The position numbers and the translations under genes were made by a program. The notes below the pieces were generated by a model that was not told the DNA's origin, ran no database searches, and was given only the letters and a program-made list of their open reading frames with translations. This document shows, one piece after another, positions 1-8,667 of a stretch of DNA of 22,992 nt (positions are counted from its first letter, which is position 1; the number at the start of each line of letters is the position of its first letter). Source of the DNA: an uncultured Gammaproteobacteria bacterium (lineage in GTDB: Bacteria > Pseudomonadota > Gammaproteobacteria > GCA-001735895); contig CALZHS010000003.1 of NCBI GenBank assembly GCA_945787265.1, positions 1-22,992 of the forward strand, in the 5' to 3' direction.

Positions 1-1368
1 GATGAACGCCCCGATATTTATGGCAAGGTCGGCAATTCCGGGGTTTCGATCGCAACGCTGGACGACATGAAAGCGCTCTACGACGGCTTCGATCTATGCA
101 GCCCGTCGACGTCGGTCTCGATGACGATTAATGGCCCTGCTCCGATCATTCTGGCCATGTATCTGAACACCGCGATGGACCAGCAGTTGCAAAAATTTGC
201 ACAGCAGAACAAGCGCCAGCCGACCGAGCAGGAAATCGACAAGGTCTGTAAATGGGCGTTGGAAAACATTCGCGGCACAGTCCAGGCCGATATCCTCAAG
301 GAGGACCAGGGACAGAATACCTGCATCTTCTCGACCGAATTCGCGCTCAAGATGATGGGCGATATCCAGCAATACTTCATCGATCACCGCATTCGCAATT
401 TCTACTCGGTTTCAATTTCGGGCTATCACATCGCCGAGGCCGGTGCTAACCCGATTTCACAGCTCGCGTTTACGCTGGCCAATGGCTTCACCTTCGTTGA
501 AGCTTACCTCGCCCGCGGAATGCATATCGACGATTTCGCCCCGAACCTGTCGTTCTTCTTCAGTAACGGCATGGACCCGGAGTACACCGTCATGGGCCGC
601 GTCGCGCGTCGCATCTGGGCGGTGGCGATGAAAAACAAGTATGGCGCCAACGAACGCAGTCAGAAGCTCAAGTATCACATCCAGACCTCGGGCCGTTCGC
701 TGCATGCGCAGGAAATGGATTTCAACGATATTCGCACCACGCTGCAGGCGCTGATCGCGGTTTACGATAACTGCAACAGCCTGCACACCAACGCCTTCGA
801 CGAAGCGATCACGACTCCGACCGGTGATTCGGTGCGCCGGGCGCTCGCAATTCAGCTTATTATCAACAATGAATGGGGGCTGGCTAAGAACCAGAACCCG
901 AACCAGGGATCTTTCATCATCGAACAGCTCACAGACCTGGTCGAGGAAGCCGTGCTGCAGGAATTCGAACGGATTTCCGAGCGCGGCGGGGTGCTCGGTG
1001 CGATGGAAACCGGTTACCAGCGCGGTCGAATCCAGGATGAATCGATGCTTTACGAGCACCGCAAACATGACGGATCTTTGCCGATTATCGGGGTCAATAC
1101 CTTTCTCAACCCGGACGGCCGCCAGGAATACGAAATCGAGTTGGCACGTTCTAGCGATGCGGAAAAGCAAAGCCAGATAAGGCGCCTGCGCGAATTTCAG
1201 AAAACCCACGCCTGTACCAGCGCCGACGCACTCGAGCGCGTGAGCCAGGCCGCGATCAACAATGAGAATATTTTTACCGAGCTCGTTAACGCGGTACGTC
1301 ATTGTTCGCTAGGTGAAATTACCAACGCGCTGTTCGAAGTCGGTGGGCAATATCGTAGAAACATGTGA
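1..1368 (+). CDS. icmF: Fused isobutyryl-CoA mutase (IcmF type), C-terminal part; 5' end outside window
   Basis: The reading frame is open from the first base (DERPDIYGKVGNSG...), so this is the last 455 residues of a longer protein. They form the adenosylcobalamin-dependent mutase barrel and its tail, with the family's SGYHIAEAGA motif near residue 141; its His is the conserved active-site histidine of acyl-CoA mutases. The protein ends right after the mutase domain with FEVGGQYRRNM. Methylmalonyl-CoA mutase large subunits carry a C-terminal B12 domain, whereas IcmF has its B12 and G-protein chaperone domains at the N terminus, so the ending favours IcmF. IcmF proteins interconvert isobutyryl-CoA and n-butyryl-CoA and in some cases pivalyl-CoA and isovaleryl-CoA. 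The ORF contains an internal ATG at 67, but this is not the start. A separate small-subunit type (IcmA/MeaA-like) cannot be excluded because the N-terminal domains lie outside the window. Confidence 0.85.
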   Translation, partial: DERPDIYGKVGNSGVSIATLDDMKALYDGFDLCSPSTSVSMTINGPAPIILAMYLNTAMDQQLQKFAQQNKRQPTEQEIDKVCKWALENIRGTVQADILKEDQGQNTCIFSTEFALKMMGDIQQYFIDHRIRNFYSVSISGYHIAEAGANPISQLAFTLANGFTFVEAYLARGMHIDDFAPNLSFFFSNGMDPEYTVMGRVARRIWAVAMKNKYGANERSQKLKYHIQTSGRSLHAQEMDFNDIRTTLQALIAVYDNCNSLHTNAFDEAITTPTGDSVRRALAIQLIINNEWGLAKNQNPNQGSFIIEQLTDLVEEAVLQEFERISERGGVLGAMETGYQRGRIQDESMLYEHRKHDGSLPIIGVNTFLNPDGRQEYEIELARSSDAEKQSQIRRLREFQKTHACTSADALERVSQAAINNENIFTELVNAVRHCSLGEITNALFEVGGQYRRNM

Positions 1369-1378
1369 CTAGATCGTC

Positions 1379-1398
1379 ATCCCGGTCTTGACCGATAT
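1379..1398. repeat. Degenerate short palindrome, inverted relative of the 1477-1513 element
   Basis: ATCCCGGTC (1379-1387) faces GACCGATAT (1390-1398) with a 2-base loop and two mismatches. Read on the minus strand it resembles the element at 1477-1513: a short stem around CGGTCAAG followed by GGGATGACG. It looks like a decayed copy of the same dispersed palindrome in opposite orientation. Confidence 0.45.
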
Positions 1399-1400
1399 CG

Positions 1401-1447
1401 GGGGACAGTATACCTATTTCACAGGGTGAAATAGGTATACTGTCCCC
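1401..1447. repeat. Perfect 22-bp inverted repeat with 3-base loop (REP-like)
   Basis: The arm at 1401-1422 (GGGGACAGTATACCTATTTC plus AC) is the exact reverse complement of 1426-1447; the loop is AGG (1423-1425). No U-tract follows the right arm, so a simple intrinsic terminator is unlikely, although the hairpin would be very stable in RNA. Ends of the form GGGGACAGTAT...TGTCCCC resemble extragenic palindromes associated with REP-associated tyrosine transposases (Y1_Tnp/RAYT) in gammaproteobacteria. That link is from memory of the family and no transposase is present in this window. Confidence 0.75.
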
Positions 1448-1476
1448 GTATTACTCGCACATTTTTTGTATAAGCT

Positions 1477-1513
1477 GGATCCCGCGGTCAAGCCGCGGGA
1501 TGGTAAAGAGTAA
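1477..1513. repeat. Short intergenic palindromic repeat, copy 1 (upstream of the 3-hydroxyacyl-CoA dehydrogenase)
   Basis: GGAT leads into a perfect 9-bp stem, ATCCCGCGG (1479-1487) and CCGCGGGAT (1493-1501), with loop TCAAG. The element ends in AAGAGTAA at 1513. The same architecture, GGAT, stem, ATG, then AAGAGTAA, recurs at 9597-9632. Both copies sit just upstream of a start codon. It matches the common proteobacterial intergenic palindrome type GGATcccgCGGTCAAGccgGGATGACG. Confidence 0.65.
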
Positions 1514-1535
1514 GGCGGGACGACCCGGAGTAATA

Positions 1536-2387
1536 ATGAACATAAAAACAGTCGGCGTGATCGGCGCCGGAACCATGGGCAACGGCATCGCGCAGGTTTG
1601 CGCAGTGGCAGGTCTCAAGGTGACGATGCAGGATATCGGCGAGGCACAGGTGAAAAACGGTATCGAGACTATTTCCACCAGCCTGGATCGCATGATCAAG
1701 AAAGAAAAGATCAGCACTGACGACAAGCAGGCCACACTCGCCAATATCGACATCGCGACGTCACTCGATGCGCTCGCCAACGTCGACATCGTCATCGAAG
1801 CCGCCACCGAGAACGAAGCACTCAAGCTGAGTCTCTTCGAGCAGCTGGACGAAATCTGCAAAAGCGACGCCATCCTGGCAAGCAATACCTCGTCGATATC
1901 ATTGACGCGTATCGCCGGTGCAACAGAGCGCGCGGGCCAGGTGGTCGGCATGCACTTCATGAACCCGGTGCCGATGATGGCACTGGTCGAAGTGATTCGC
2001 GCCTTGCAAACCACCGACGAAACTTGCCGGGCAGTGCACGAGCTCAGCGAATTTATCGGCAAGATTCCGATCGAAGCCAAAGACAGTCCCGGTTTCGTTG
2101 CCAACCGTATCCTGATACCGATGCTGAACGAGGCAGCCTACGTTTACTACGAGGGGCTTGCCAGCGCAGAGGGTATCGATGAAATCATGAAACTGGGCAT
2201 GTCGCATCCAATGGGTCCCCTGGCGCTGGCCGACCTGATCGGGCTCGATACCTGTTTATCGGTGATCAAGGTGCTACACGAGGGTTTTGGCGACTCCAAA
2301 TATCGCCCCTGTCCGACCTGGCAGCAAATGGTCGATGCCGGATACCTCGGTCGCAAAAGCGGGCGAGGCTTTTATGTTTACGATTAG
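1536..2387 (+). CDS. 3-hydroxybutyryl-CoA / 3-hydroxyacyl-CoA dehydrogenase
   Basis: This is a cytoplasmic NAD-dependent oxidoreductase that converts (S)-3-hydroxyacyl-CoA to 3-oxoacyl-CoA, as in beta-oxidation or butanoate metabolism. The N-terminal Rossmann fold carries GAGTMG at residues 10-15. GMHFMNPVP holds the catalytic His near residue 140, and the C-terminal helical domain ends RKSGRGFYVYD, typical of the family. I place the start at ATG 1536, not at the in-frame ATG 1500. A CGGAG sequence lies 5 bases before 1536, the dinucleotide-binding strand begins immediately, and the 283-residue product matches the usual 280-285. The upstream ATG falls inside the palindromic repeat at 1477-1513. 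The neighbouring mutase produces butyryl-CoA-type esters that would feed this step. PaaH/HbdA-type substrate specificity cannot be told apart here. Confidence 0.9.
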   Translation: MNIKTVGVIGAGTMGNGIAQVCAVAGLKVTMQDIGEAQVKNGIETISTSLDRMIKKEKISTDDKQATLANIDIATSLDALANVDIVIEAATENEALKLSLFEQLDEICKSDAILASNTSSISLTRIAGATERAGQVVGMHFMNPVPMMALVEVIRALQTTDETCRAVHELSEFIGKIPIEAKDSPGFVANRILIPMLNEAAYVYYEGLASAEGIDEIMKLGMSHPMGPLALADLIGLDTCLSVIKVLHEGFGDSKYRPCPTWQQMVDAGYLGRKSGRGFYVYD

Positions 2388-2512
2388 CAACCAGACGTAA
2401 TTGCTCCCGGGATAGCGCTAAAAAGCAAAATTGACGGGATTAGCCTTTTAGCCGATGATCTGTACTTATAACTAGATCCACAATAAGAACTGCAGCAAGC
2501 AGTAAATAACCG

Positions 2513-4477
2513 ATGGAACACGACACAGCGCTGGATACTTTTCCGCAGCTATTGCAAAGCCACGTAAAGCTGCGCCCGGACCAGGACGCCATCCGTGAAA
2601 AGGACCTCGGCATCTGGCAATCCTGGACCTGGGCCGAGGCGGCCACCGAAATTCGGGCCCTCGCCTGTGGCCTGGCGAGCCTCGGGCTGAAACGTGGTGA
2701 AAAGCTTGCGATTATCGGCGACAACCGCCCTCGCCTTTACTGGGGCATGACCGCGGCACAGGCGCTGGGGGCTGTCCCGGTACCGCTCTACCAGGACGCG
2801 GTCGCCGACGAAATGGCTTACGTGCTGGATAACGCCGACGTCAAGATCGCGCTGGTGGAGGACCAGGAACAGGTCGACAAGATGCTCGAGGTAATGGATC
2901 GATGCCCAAAGGTTGAACACGTTATTTACGATGACACCCGCGGATTGCGCCACTACGAGCAGGATTTCCTGCACGACTACGAAAAAATACAGCAGGCTGG
3001 TGTCGAATTCGACCATGATCACCCCGACTTTTATGATCAGCAAGTAGCAGCGGGTAGCGGTGATGAAATCTCGATCATGCTCTACACCTCCGGCACCACG
3101 GGTCATCCCAAGGGTGTCATGTTAAGCAATGACAACGTCATTATCACCGCACGTAACGGCATCATTCGCGAGGGGCTGACGGCAAACGAAGAGGTACTCG
3201 CCTACCTGCCGATGGCCTGGGTCGGGGACAACCTGTTTTCCTACGCGCAATCCTATGTCGCCGGATTTTGCGTGAGCTGCCCGGAAGACGCGACCACGGT
3301 TGCCCACGATCTGCGCGAAATCGGCCCAACCTATTATTTCGCCCCACCCCGCGTCTACGAAAACATGCTGACGCAGGTGATGATTCGGATGGAGGACGCG
3401 GCCAAAATTAAACGCGATATCTTTCACTACTTCATGGAGCATGCGCGCAAGGTCGGGGTCAGGATCCTGAACCGTGAACCGGTATCGTTGAAGGATTCAT
3501 TACTTTACAAGCTCGGCAATATTCTCGTGTACGGTCCGCTTAAAGACGTGCTGGGATTGCGCCGAACCCGGCTCGCCTACACCGCTGGCGAGGCCATAGG
3601 GCCTGAAATTTTCGATTTCTATCGCTCGCTGGGTATCAACATCAAGCAGCTCTACGGCCAGACCGAATGCATGGTTTTCATCTGCGTACAGCCTGATGGA
3701 GAAGTCTACGCCGACACCGTCGGCACGCCCGCAATCGATGTTGAAATCAAGATCGACGATAATGGCGAAATCATGTATCGCAGCCCGGGCGTGTTTCAGT
3801 CTTACTACAAAAACCCGGAATCTACCGCAAGCACCAAGACCGAGGATGGCTGGGTACATACCGGCGATGCCGGATATTTCGATGACAACAATGGTCACCT
3901 TAAAATCATCGACCGCGCCAAGGACGTCGGCAAACTCAACGACGGCACCCTGTTCGCGCCCAAATATATCGAAAACAAGCTCAAGTTCTTTTCCTTTATC
4001 AAGGAAGCGGTGGTCTACGGCAACGAGCGTGACTTCAGCACGGCTTTCATCAATATCGATCTCGATGCCGTAGGCAACTGGGCCGAACGTCGCAACATGG
4101 CTTACTCCGGATACATCGACCTTGCCGGGCAGGACGAGATCTACCAGTTAATCAAGGAATGCATCGACAAGGTCAACCAGGACCTGTCGCAGGATAGCCG
4201 TCTCGGCAATTCGCAAATCCGGCGTTTCCTGATCCTGCATAAAGAGCTCGATGCCGATGACGGTGAACTGACCCGTACCCGCAAGGTACGCCGCAACTTT
4301 GTCGGCGATCGCTACGATATCCTGGTCAATGCGCTCTACTCGGACCGCAAGCAATGCCATGTCGAGACCCAGGTAACTTTCGAGGATGGACGCACCGGCA
4401 TGCTCGAGGCCGATATCAAGATATGGGATGCCGCGGTCTACCCGGTTAACGCCGTGACCCAGGATGCCGCCGCATGA
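2513..4477 (+). CDS. AMP-forming acyl-CoA synthetase (long-chain fatty acid-CoA ligase-like)
   Basis: This 654-residue adenylate-forming enzyme activates a carboxylic acid to its CoA thioester via an acyl-AMP. The ATP loop YTSGTTGHPKG lies at residues 191-201, the A5-type motif YGQTE at 381-385, GDAGYFD at 451-457, and the hinge IDRAKD at 466-471, followed by a FadD-like C-terminal lid that runs longer than in short-chain synthetases. It opens the ABC transporter operon, and its stop overlaps the next start (ATGA at 4474-4477). Ligases of this type are a recurring partner of Liv-type transporters in proteobacteria, which suggests that a transported acid is activated on entry. The 125-base leader (2388-2512) shows no strong promoter that I can defend. 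The substrate is unknown; branched, long-chain or aryl acids are all possible. Confidence 0.88.
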   Translation: MEHDTALDTFPQLLQSHVKLRPDQDAIREKDLGIWQSWTWAEAATEIRALACGLASLGLKRGEKLAIIGDNRPRLYWGMTAAQALGAVPVPLYQDAVADEMAYVLDNADVKIALVEDQEQVDKMLEVMDRCPKVEHVIYDDTRGLRHYEQDFLHDYEKIQQAGVEFDHDHPDFYDQQVAAGSGDEISIMLYTSGTTGHPKGVMLSNDNVIITARNGIIREGLTANEEVLAYLPMAWVGDNLFSYAQSYVAGFCVSCPEDATTVAHDLREIGPTYYFAPPRVYENMLTQVMIRMEDAAKIKRDIFHYFMEHARKVGVRILNREPVSLKDSLLYKLGNILVYGPLKDVLGLRRTRLAYTAGEAIGPEIFDFYRSLGINIKQLYGQTECMVFICVQPDGEVYADTVGTPAIDVEIKIDDNGEIMYRSPGVFQSYYKNPESTASTKTEDGWVHTGDAGYFDDNNGHLKIIDRAKDVGKLNDGTLFAPKYIENKLKFFSFIKEAVVYGNERDFSTAFINIDLDAVGNWAERRNMAYSGYIDLAGQDEIYQLIKECIDKVNQDLSQDSRLGNSQIRRFLILHKELDADDGELTRTRKVRRNFVGDRYDILVNALYSDRKQCHVETQVTFEDGRTGMLEADIKIWDAAVYPVNAVTQDAAA

Positions 4478-5268
4478 ACGAACGCAACATTGGCGGCGAA
4501 ATTCTGAAGGTCGAGAATATCAGCCTCTCCTTCGGGGTCATGAAGGTCCTGGACGACATCAGCTTCGATATCAAACAGGGCGAGATTCGCTCGATTATCG
4601 GACCCAACGGTGCCGGCAAGAGCTCGATGCTCAACGTCATCAACGGCTTTTATCATCCCCAGCAGGGGTCGATCACGTTCAAGGGGCTTACCCGCAAGCA
4701 GATGGCACCGCAGGTGGCCGCAACCCAGGGCATCGCGCGTACCTTTCAGAATATCGCGCTGTTCAAGGGTATGAGCACGCTCGATAACATCATGACCGGG
4801 CGTAATTTGAAAATGAAAACCAACCTGTTCTGGCAAGCGCTGCATATCGGCCCGGCGCGCACCGAGGAACTGGAAAACCGCGAGGCGGCCGAGCGTATCA
4901 TCGACTTTCTCGGCATCCAGGCGATTCGCAAGAAACCGGTCGGCAAGCTGCCTTACGGGCTGCAAAAGCGCGTCGAGCTGGGGCGCGCGCTCGCCGCCGA
5001 ACCGGAGCTGTTGTTGCTCGACGAACCCATGGCCGGGATGAATAGCGAAGAAAAGGAAGACATGTGCCGCTTTGTCCTCGATGTCAATTCCGAGTTCGGC
5101 ACGACGATTGCGCTGATTGAACACGACATGGGGGTCGTCATGGATTTATCCGACCGGGTGCTGGTGCTCGATTACGGCAAGCAGCTGGCCGACGGCCTGC
5201 CTGACGAAGTCCGCAACAACCAGGATGTCATCGACGCTTACCTCGGGATTCCACATGAACAGGCCTGA
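4474..5268 (+). CDS. livG: Branched-chain amino acid-type ABC transporter ATP-binding protein (LivG family)
   Basis: This is the cytoplasmic ATPase subunit of a high-affinity importer, 264 residues long. Walker A GPNGAGKSS is at 43-51, the Q-loop region is FQNIALF near 91-97, Walker B LLLLDEP is at 179-185, and the switch histidine lies in ALIEHDMG. The signature is LPYGLQKR instead of LSGGQ, as is normal for LivG proteins. It overlaps the synthetase stop by 4 bases (ATGA), implying translational coupling, and is followed 6 bases later by the permease gene. It is one of two ATPases in the operon; the second, LivF type, lies at 8668-9498. Confidence 0.92.
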   Translation: MNERNIGGEILKVENISLSFGVMKVLDDISFDIKQGEIRSIIGPNGAGKSSMLNVINGFYHPQQGSITFKGLTRKQMAPQVAATQGIARTFQNIALFKGMSTLDNIMTGRNLKMKTNLFWQALHIGPARTEELENREAAERIIDFLGIQAIRKKPVGKLPYGLQKRVELGRALAAEPELLLLDEPMAGMNSEEKEDMCRFVLDVNSEFGTTIALIEHDMGVVMDLSDRVLVLDYGKQLADGLPDEVRNNQDVIDAYLGIPHEQA

Positions 5269-5274
5269 ATCCTG

Positions 5275-6160
5275 ATGCTGTTTTTTATCGAAGTCGCGCT
5301 GAGCGGCCTGATGGCCGGTGTCATGTACTCACTGGTGGCGCTCGGTTTCGTGCTGATCTTCAAGGCTTCCGGGATATTCAACTTTGCCCAGGGCGTCATG
5401 GCCCTGTTCGCGGCGCTAACCCTGGTTGGCTTAATGGAAAAGTTCGGTATGCCGATATGGCTTGCAATCATCGGCACGATTGTCGTGATGATCGCGCTTG
5501 CCTGGGCGATCGAGCGATTCATGCTGCGCCCACTGGTCAACCAGGAGCCGATCATCCTGTTCATGGCAACCATCGGCCTTGCCTACGTGCTCGAGGGTAT
5601 GGGTGATATTTTATGGGGCTCGGATGTAAAGCTACTGGATATCGGCATCCCGCAGGGCGCGTCGGACTGGATGCTGGACAGCTTCAACATTTACATAGAG
5701 AAACTGGAAATATTCGCCGCGGCTACCGCCGCAGTGCTGGTGACTTTCCTGGCGATATTTTTTCAGAAGACCCGCATCGGGCGGGCGCTACGGGCGGTTG
5801 CCGACGACCACCAGGCCGCGCTGTCTGTTGGCATTTCGTTAAATACCATCTGGGTCTTCGTGTGGTCGGTCGCGGGCATCGTCGCTATCGTTGCCGGCAT
5901 CATGTGCCGGGGTTCAGTTTTCACTGTCACTGATAGCGCTCAAGGCCCTGCCCGTCCTGATCCTCGGCGGATTCACATCAGTGCCGGGGGCTATCATCGG
6001 CGGCATCATTATCGGGGTCGGTGAAAAAGTGGCGGAAGTATATCTCGGGCCGATAGTCGGTGGCGCGATTGAAAACTGGTTCGCCTACATGCTGGCGCTG
6101 GCATTCCTGCTGTTTCGGCCGCAGGGATTATTTGGCGAACGCATTATCGAGCGGGTGTAG
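5275..6160 (+). pseudogene. livH: LivH-type ABC permease, broken by a roughly 11-base deletion near 5906
   Basis: This is an inner-membrane permease subunit of the Liv-type importer. The first part (5275 to about 5906) encodes a normal LivH N terminus, including VALGFVLIFKASGIFNFAQG and NQEPIILFMATIGLAYVLEG. After AGIVAIVAGIMC the frame turns into non-membrane sequence and stops at 6024. The rest of the permease (SGVQFSLSLIALKALPVLIL, then SVPGAIIGG) continues in the +2 frame from about 5907 to 6160. Relatives read roughly IMWG-x-x-SGVQFSL here, so about four residues are missing, and an 11-base loss restores the frame exactly. Translation as written would give a 249-residue protein lacking the last membrane segments. 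It could be an assembly or sequencing error, because every other subunit of the operon is intact. The start at 5275 is 6 bases after livG. Confidence 0.85.
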
Positions 6161-6162
6161 GC

Positions 6163-7239
6163 ATGATTTATCTAGAAACCGGGCAGTTTAAAGCAAATTA
6201 CCAGGACGACCAGGCACTGTTTCCGATCGCCCAGGACCGTTACTTCATCCTCGCGGCGCTGTTCGTTGCCTTTGCGGTGGTTCCTTTCCTGCTGAACCAG
6301 TACTGGTTGAATGCAATTATACTGCCCTTCCTGATCTACGCACTGGCGGCTCTGGGTTTGAACATTCTGACTGGTTATTGCGGTCAGCTGTCGCTCGGTA
6401 CCGGGGCTTTCATGGCGGTCGGAGCCTTTTCGATTTTCAAATTGATGACCGTCGTCCCCGAGTTCGGGTTTATTCCACTGGTGATTCTTTCCGGCTTAAT
6501 AACGGCCGCGGTCGGCACCCTGTTCGGCTTGCCCTCGTTGCGCATCAAGGGATTCTATCTCGCAGTGGCGACGCTGGCGGCGCAATTCTTCCTGATCTGG
6601 CTGTTTAACAAGGTGGGCTGGTTTTTCAACTATAACGCGACGGGAATGATCACCTCGCCACCGATGACGCTGTTCGGCGTCATCATAACCGGTCCGGAGG
6701 CTGACACGGTTGGTAAGTATTACCTGGTTGCCGGATTCGTGGCCCTGTTCGCATTATTTGCCAAGAACATTGCGCGCGGTCGCATCGGTCGCAACTGGAT
6801 GGCGATTCGAGACATGGACATCGCCGCCGAACTGATCGGCGTGCGCCCGTTAATCGCCAAGCTGTCCGCGTTCGCGGTATCATCGTTTTATATCGGTATG
6901 GCTGGCGCCCTGTATTTTGCGGTCTGGCTGGGTTCCGCTGAACCTACCGAGGCCTTCGATATCAACCAGTCCTTCCTGGTATTGTTCATGATTATCATCG
7001 GCGGGCTGGGCTCGGTGCTCGGTTCGTTCCTTGGTGCTGCGTTCCTGGTGATGATGCCGATACTGTTGAAAAATATTATGGTCGACGGTCTTGGTGCCGA
7101 TAGTGCGCTCGCCGCGCATATCGAGATTATTGTCGTCGGCGTCCTGATTATCCTGTTTCTGATTGTCGAACCACACGGGCTGGCGCGTCTGTGGCGGATC
7201 GCCAAGGAAAAAATGCGCCTGTGGCCATTTCCACACTAA
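6163..7239 (+). CDS. livM: Branched-chain amino acid-type ABC transporter permease (LivM family)
   Basis: This is the second inner-membrane permease subunit, 358 residues, with a soluble N-terminal stretch of about 30 residues and then a series of hydrophobic segments. Family hallmarks are ALGLNILTGYCGQLSLGTGAF, the loop GRIGRNWMAIRDMDIAAELIG (the ATPase-coupling EAA-like region), and FLVLFMIIIGGLGSVLGSFLG. It begins 2 bases after the LivH stop, so the two were made to be co-translated. The C-terminal VEPHGLARLW is typical. The frame is intact, in contrast to the LivH gene before it. Confidence 0.9.
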   Translation: MIYLETGQFKANYQDDQALFPIAQDRYFILAALFVAFAVVPFLLNQYWLNAIILPFLIYALAALGLNILTGYCGQLSLGTGAFMAVGAFSIFKLMTVVPEFGFIPLVILSGLITAAVGTLFGLPSLRIKGFYLAVATLAAQFFLIWLFNKVGWFFNYNATGMITSPPMTLFGVIITGPEADTVGKYYLVAGFVALFALFAKNIARGRIGRNWMAIRDMDIAAELIGVRPLIAKLSAFAVSSFYIGMAGALYFAVWLGSAEPTEAFDINQSFLVLFMIIIGGLGSVLGSFLGAAFLVMMPILLKNIMVDGLGADSALAAHIEIIVVGVLIILFLIVEPHGLARLWRIAKEKMRLWPFPH

Positions 7240-7317
7240 CTGAATCATCGATCAAGGTGGATTATTGACACGCGCTTTCATTAAAATGCTGTTTCAGTAT
7301 AACAACCGGAGGAAGTG

Positions 7318-8637
7318 ATGAGAACCAGAAGTCTAACTAAAACAATCGTGGCAGCCCTGTTGGCGTTTCCATTATTTTGCGGAGCGGCGAGCGCGTATGA
7401 ACTTTCAATACCGTCTTTCGATTATCGCACCGGGCCCTATGCGCCCAACGGTATCCCGTTTGCGAACGGCTTCGGCGATTACATGCTGATGCTGAACGAG
7501 CGTGACGGCGGTATTAATGGCACCAGGCTCAAGCTGACGCCCTGTGAAACCGCCTATAACACCAAGCGTGGAGTCGAGTGTTACGAGAACATCAAGAATG
7601 AGGGCGATTCGGGCGCGATTGCGATCCAGCCGCTGTCGACCGGCATTACCTACCAGTTGATTCCGAAAGCCAGTGTCGATCGCATCCCGATTTTCTCGAT
7701 GGGGTATGGCCGGACCTCGGCCGCCAACGGCAAGATATTTCCGTGGGTCTTCAACTTCCCGGCAACCTACTGGAGCCAGGCCACCGTGTTTATCCAGTAC
7801 ATCGCAGAGAAAGAAGGTGGCATGGACCAGCTCAAGGGCAAGAAGATCGCCTTGGTTTACCACAATTCGGCTTACGGCAAGGAGCCGATTCGAACTCTCG
7901 AAAGCGCGGCTGGAAAATTCGGATTTGAATTCATTGCGCTGCCGGTAGATCACCCTGGCCAGGAGCAGAAGGCAACCTGGCTGCAAATTCGCAAGGAGCG
8001 CCCCGACTGGGTCCTGATGTGGGGCTGGGGTGTTATGAACCAGGTCGCAATCAAGGAAGCTGCATCGATCCGTTACCCGATGGATCGTTTCATCGGAGTC
8101 TGGTGGTCCGGTTCGGAAAACGACGTCCTGCCAGCCGGTGATGGTGCCGACGGTTACCTCTCGGGGGCCTTCCATCAGCCGGGTGATAACTTTCCCGCGC
8201 ACGACGACATCAAGAAGCATGTCTATGACAAGGGCAAGGGTCTGGGCGATCGCGATCGCATCGGCGAGGTGCTTTACAATCGAGGCCTGGTCGCGGCCAT
8301 GTGGACTACGGAAGCCATTCGCAAGGCGATGGAAATTCACGGCACCAACAAGGTTAAAGGTGTGCACGTACGTGATGGTTTCGAGGCACTCGATGTTGAC
8401 GAGGCACGGCTGACTGAATTGGGATTACCCGGATTCACGATCCCGGTCAAGATCAGTTGCGAAAACCACGAGGGCCCCGGCAAGGTCGCATTGCAGCAAT
8501 GGGATGCCAAGGCGAAAAAGTGGAGCCTGGTGAGCGACTTTTACGAGCCGTTACGCGATATTACCGGTCCGCTGATTGCCGAGGACTCGGCCCAGTACGC
8601 CAAGGAAAACAGCGTCGTACCACGTATCTGTAATTAA
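7318..8637 (+). CDS. Periplasmic substrate-binding protein of the Liv-type ABC transporter
   Basis: This is a 439-residue periplasmic binding protein of the type I, leucine-binding (LivK-like) fold. A Sec signal peptide is visible: basic MRTRSLTK, a hydrophobic core VAALLAFPLFCGA, and a probable cleavage ASA-YEL near residue 29. The mature part shows GFGDYMLMLNERDGGINGTRL, IAIQPLSTG and KKIALVYHNSAYGKEP, typical of Peripla_BP_6. I prefer ATG 7318 over the adjacent GTG 7315, because GGAGGA (7308-7313) is 4 bases from the ATG and only 1 from the GTG. A 78-base spacer separates it from livM, long enough for its own regulation. Binding proteins linked to acyl-CoA ligases often bind aromatic or other carboxylates rather than leucine; the ligand is unknown. 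Confidence 0.88.
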   Translation: MRTRSLTKTIVAALLAFPLFCGAASAYELSIPSFDYRTGPYAPNGIPFANGFGDYMLMLNERDGGINGTRLKLTPCETAYNTKRGVECYENIKNEGDSGAIAIQPLSTGITYQLIPKASVDRIPIFSMGYGRTSAANGKIFPWVFNFPATYWSQATVFIQYIAEKEGGMDQLKGKKIALVYHNSAYGKEPIRTLESAAGKFGFEFIALPVDHPGQEQKATWLQIRKERPDWVLMWGWGVMNQVAIKEAASIRYPMDRFIGVWWSGSENDVLPAGDGADGYLSGAFHQPGDNFPAHDDIKKHVYDKGKGLGDRDRIGEVLYNRGLVAAMWTTEAIRKAMEIHGTNKVKGVHVRDGFEALDVDEARLTELGLPGFTIPVKISCENHEGPGKVALQQWDAKAKKWSLVSDFYEPLRDITGPLIAEDSAQYAKENSVVPRICN

Positions 8638-8667
8638 ACCGCTACCATCGCTAAAGGAAACCAAGCC

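Noticed and set aside
457..1302. 281-codon open frame on the minus strand opposite the mutase gene
   Set aside because: It lies wholly antisense to a strongly conserved mutase sequence and shows no recognisable domain; GC-rich codon use produces such shadows.
5891..6160. A separate 89-residue membrane protein
   Set aside because: Its sequence is the C-terminal part of the LivH permease displaced by a frameshift, not an independent gene.
7265..7303. Sigma70 promoter before the binding-protein gene (TTGACA at 7265-7270)
   Set aside because: The -35 box is perfect, but the best -10-like sequences lie 11 (TAAAAT) or 27 (TATAAC) bases away, outside the usable range.
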